7,568 bases of DNA from positions 1 to 7,568 of the forward strand of contig USJN01000066.1 of NCBI GenBank assembly GCA_900554945.1, given 5' to 3'. Origin of the DNA: an uncultured Coriobacteriaceae bacterium (GTDB taxonomy: Bacteria > Actinomycetota > Coriobacteriia > Coriobacteriales > Eggerthellaceae). The first letter of the stretch is position 1. Each line of letters starts with the position of its first letter. The notes beneath the pieces were generated by a model. It saw only the letters and a list, made by a program, of their open reading frames with translations, searched no databases and had not been told where the DNA came from. This document shows positions 5,870 through 7,568 of the stretch, in pieces. Made by a program: the position numbers and the translations under genes.

Positions 5870-6352
5870 TTAGTGCCCGCCGCCGGCCATCATCTTCACC
5901 GCATGGGGAAGCGCAGCGAGGATGCCGTCCCAATTCTCGCGGGCGGCCTTCTCGCTTCCCGGCAGGTTGATAACGATGGAGTTGCCGCGCTGCATGCAGA
6001 TTGCGCGCGAGAGCATCGCGTAGGGAGTGATCTGCAGGCTGTGGTAGCGCATAGCCTCGGCGATACCGGGAACCTCGCGCTCGCACACGTCGCGCGTCGC
6101 CTCAGGGGGGTTGTCGCGCGGGGACAAGCCGCTTCCACCGCAGGTGAGCACGATGTCGACTTTCAGGTCGTCGGTGCAGCGCTTGATGGCGGCGGCGATG
6201 CCGGCGCGATCGTCCTTCACGATCATGTGCGTACGGCAGGCCCAGCCTTGCTCCTCGATCAGCGACTCAAGCGCGTCACCTGCGGTATCGCACTCAGGAC
6301 CGCGCGTATCGGAACAGGTGATGATGGCGAATACCGGCTTCTCGACACTCAT
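5870..6352 (-). CDS. mog: Molybdopterin adenylyltransferase-type protein (MogA/MoaB family)
   Basis: Single MoCF-biosynthesis domain protein of 160 residues, typical for the family. The expected role is to activate molybdopterin with ATP to adenylyl-molybdopterin, which MoeA then uses for metal insertion. Visible motifs are ITCSD (11-15), DTAG (22-25), the glycine loop TCGGSG (70-75), SPRDNPPEAT (77-86), EVPGIAEAMR (93-102), MLSRA (113-117) and INLPGS (128-133). The glycine loop and following segment deviate from the usual TTGGTG and RDVTPEAT, but the PRD and PEAT residues remain. The RD-PEAT segment resembles Mog more than E. coli MoaB; the two are hard to separate by eye. Start: AAGGA 7 nt before the ATG. 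It lies 55 nt after moeA and is followed by a terminator, so the two probably share a transcript. Confidence 0.88.
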   Translation of the reverse strand: MSVEKPVFAIITCSDTRGPECDTAGDALESLIEEQGWACRTHMIVKDDRAGIAAAIKRCTDDLKVDIVLTCGGSGLSPRDNPPEATRDVCEREVPGIAEAMRYHSLQITPYAMLSRAICMQRGNSIVINLPGSEKAARENWDGILAALPHAVKMMAGGGH

Positions 6353-6407
6353 GGTTTTATCCTTTCATCTTCCATCGACGCCTCTGCGGCGCGAAATCGT
6401 AGGGTTT

Positions 6408-7568
6408 TTAGATCAGCACTTCCTCGGAGACGTCGAGCAGCATGCAGTCGATCATCGAACCTGCCGCACGAGACTCCAGCCCCTCGGGCATGATCGCCAT
6501 GCAGTTGCTGCGCTGGATCGGCCCGAAAAGCCCCGAGCTCTGGTTCTGCGCAGGGGTGACCAGATAACCTTCGTCGTCTTTCGTGAGCGTCGCGCGCAAG
6601 AAAATGCGGCGCGGATCCTTCTTCTTGGCGTCCTGAGACAAACGCGCGCGAACGACGGGGCGGTTGAAGTGGCTATAACCCTGCATCTTGCGCAGCGCCT
6701 GGCGGACGATCATCTCGAAACCGCAGTACGCCGCAGCGGGATTCCCGGGAAGGCCGAAGACGGGCGTACCCTTCACCAGGCCGAACGTCTGGGCTTTGCC
6801 GGGACGCATGTTCACGGTGGTCATGAGCAGCTCGCCCGTTCCCTCCACCACCGGCTTGATGAAGTCGAAATCGCCGTTTGCGGCACCGCCGGTCGTGATC
6901 ACGAAATCATAGGCTTCCACCGCGTCGAGAACCGTCTTCTCAAGCGCCTCGTAGGTGTCCTCCACGATGGGAAGGATGGTGGGAATGCAGCCTGCCGCCT
7001 TCGCACATGCCGCGATGGCAAGGCTGTTCGAGTTGCGGATCTTGCCGGCAGAGGGGACCTCGGAGGGGTCGATGAGCTCCGACCCGGTTGCCGCGATAGC
7101 GACCTTCGGGCGTCGATAGACCGGCACCTGCAACACGCCGCACCCGGCAAGGAAGCCGACGCCGGCGGAGGTGATGACCTCGCCCGCATGGACGATGACC
7201 TCGCCCGCATGGGCCTCTTCGCCCGCTTCGCGGATGTTGTTGCGCAGCTTGGTCGGGGCGGTGAAGGAAACGCGGCTGCCCGGCTTGCCGTCGCCCGAAA
7301 CGACACCGACGATCTCGTACTTCACCACTGCATCCGCGGCGTCGGGAACGGGCGCGCCCGTCATGATGCGCACGCACTGGCCCGCCTCAATCGGCCCGTC
7401 GTACACCTCGCCTGCACCAATCTCGGCAATGACGTCGAGTTCCACCGGCTCGTCCTCGCTCGCACTCTCGAGCTCTGCCGCATGCACCGCAAAGCCGTCC
7501 ATCGCCGAATGCGCGAAGGGCGCGATGTCGATGTCGCTCGCCAAATCGGCGGCCGACACACGGCCCAC
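6408..7568 (-). CDS. moeA: Molybdopterin molybdotransferase (partial, N-terminus beyond right edge)
   Basis: Inserts molybdate into adenylyl-molybdopterin to yield molybdenum cofactor in the cytoplasm. 386 residues are visible, open to the edge; the codon at 7568 is GTG inside the conserved GRVSAADL segment, so it is an internal valine and probably 20-35 residues are missing. Motifs: SAMDGFAV (21-28), MTGAPVP (69-75), NIREAGEE (111-118), IAATGSEL (158-165) opening the MoCF domain, TTGGAANGDFDF (225-236; GGVSxGDxD is more usual), RPGKAQTFG (255-263), GLPGNPAA (272-279) and a C-terminal beta domain ending EEVLI. Domain order is the standard MoeA one. It heads the pair with mog. Eggerthellaceae-type genomes often carry many molybdoenzymes of the DMSO reductase family, which would explain the need, but none is in this window. 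Confidence 0.94.
   Translation of the reverse strand: MGRVSAADLASDIDIAPFAHSAMDGFAVHAAELESASEDEPVELDVIAEIGAGEVYDGPIEAGQCVRIMTGAPVPDAADAVVKYEIVGVVSGDGKPGSRVSFTAPTKLRNNIREAGEEAHAGEVIVHAGEVITSAGVGFLAGCGVLQVPVYRRPKVAIAATGSELIDPSEVPSAGKIRNSNSLAIAACAKAAGCIPTILPIVEDTYEALEKTVLDAVEAYDFVITTGGAANGDFDFIKPVVEGTGELLMTTVNMRPGKAQTFGLVKGTPVFGLPGNPAAAYCGFEMIVRQALRKMQGYSHFNRPVVRARLSQDAKKKDPRRIFLRATLTKDDEGYLVTPAQNQSSGLFGPIQRSNCMAIMPEGLESRAAGSMIDCMLLDVSEEVLI
7173..7212 (-). repeat. 21-bp tandem near-repeat within moeA
   Basis: GATGACCTCGCCCGCATGG occurs at 7173-7191 and again at 7194-7212, offset 21 bp, and encodes consecutive HAGEVIV and HAGEVIT. The region has the normal family length, so this is not an obvious extra copy. 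Confidence 0.6.

Noticed and set aside
6353..6407. Terminator or promoter between moeA and mog
   Set aside because: The 55-nt gap shows only a 4-bp hairpin and no convincing -35/-10 pair; it fits an operon spacer with the mog ribosome site.

Overview
The window is an ordinary-looking but well-packed chromosomal segment in which every supported gene lies on the minus strand. In the direction of transcription (right to left) the order is moeA (start cut off by the right edge), mog/moaB-type gene, alr, a family 4 uracil-DNA glycosylase, folC, cydA and cydB (cut off by the left edge). The DNA is GC-rich with GC-rich third positions, which is why long antisense open frames shadow the real genes. 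The gene set (cytochrome bd oxidase in an apparently oxygen-averse genome, molybdenum cofactor genes, a [4Fe-4S] family 4 UDG) and the protein style suggest a high-GC gut-type anaerobe, most likely a member of the Coriobacteriia/Eggerthellaceae. That placement is an inference from memory of the families, not a search result.

Three transcriptional blocks can be read. Block 1 (7568 to 5799) is moeA then mog, both for the late steps of molybdenum cofactor synthesis, closed by a clear rho-independent terminator at 5799-5837. Block 2 (about 5792 to 2190) starts at an extended -10 just past that terminator, has a leader of about 117 nt, and carries alr, the UDG gene and folC, which are packed with 0 and 12 nt between them. 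Block 3 (about 2095 to beyond the left edge) is cydAB, with its own promoter in an AT-rich island and a 1-nt overlap of cydA stop and cydB start.

Two points stand out. First, the likely cydA promoter is embedded in a near-perfect 21-bp inverted repeat (2042-2092) whose arms flank the -10 box; it does not match Rex or FNR operators as I know them, so it is a candidate operator for an unidentified regulator of the bd oxidase. Second, FolC carries an in-frame insert of about 60 residues (about 2814-2996) whose DNA is dominated by a long imperfect hairpin and is bounded by a CCCCTCA direct repeat spaced exactly 129 bp (43 codons) apart. This looks like a palindromic repeat element that has been domesticated within a coding gene. 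I see no phage, transposase, CRISPR array or RNA gene, and no evidence for a dedicated new defence or metabolic system.
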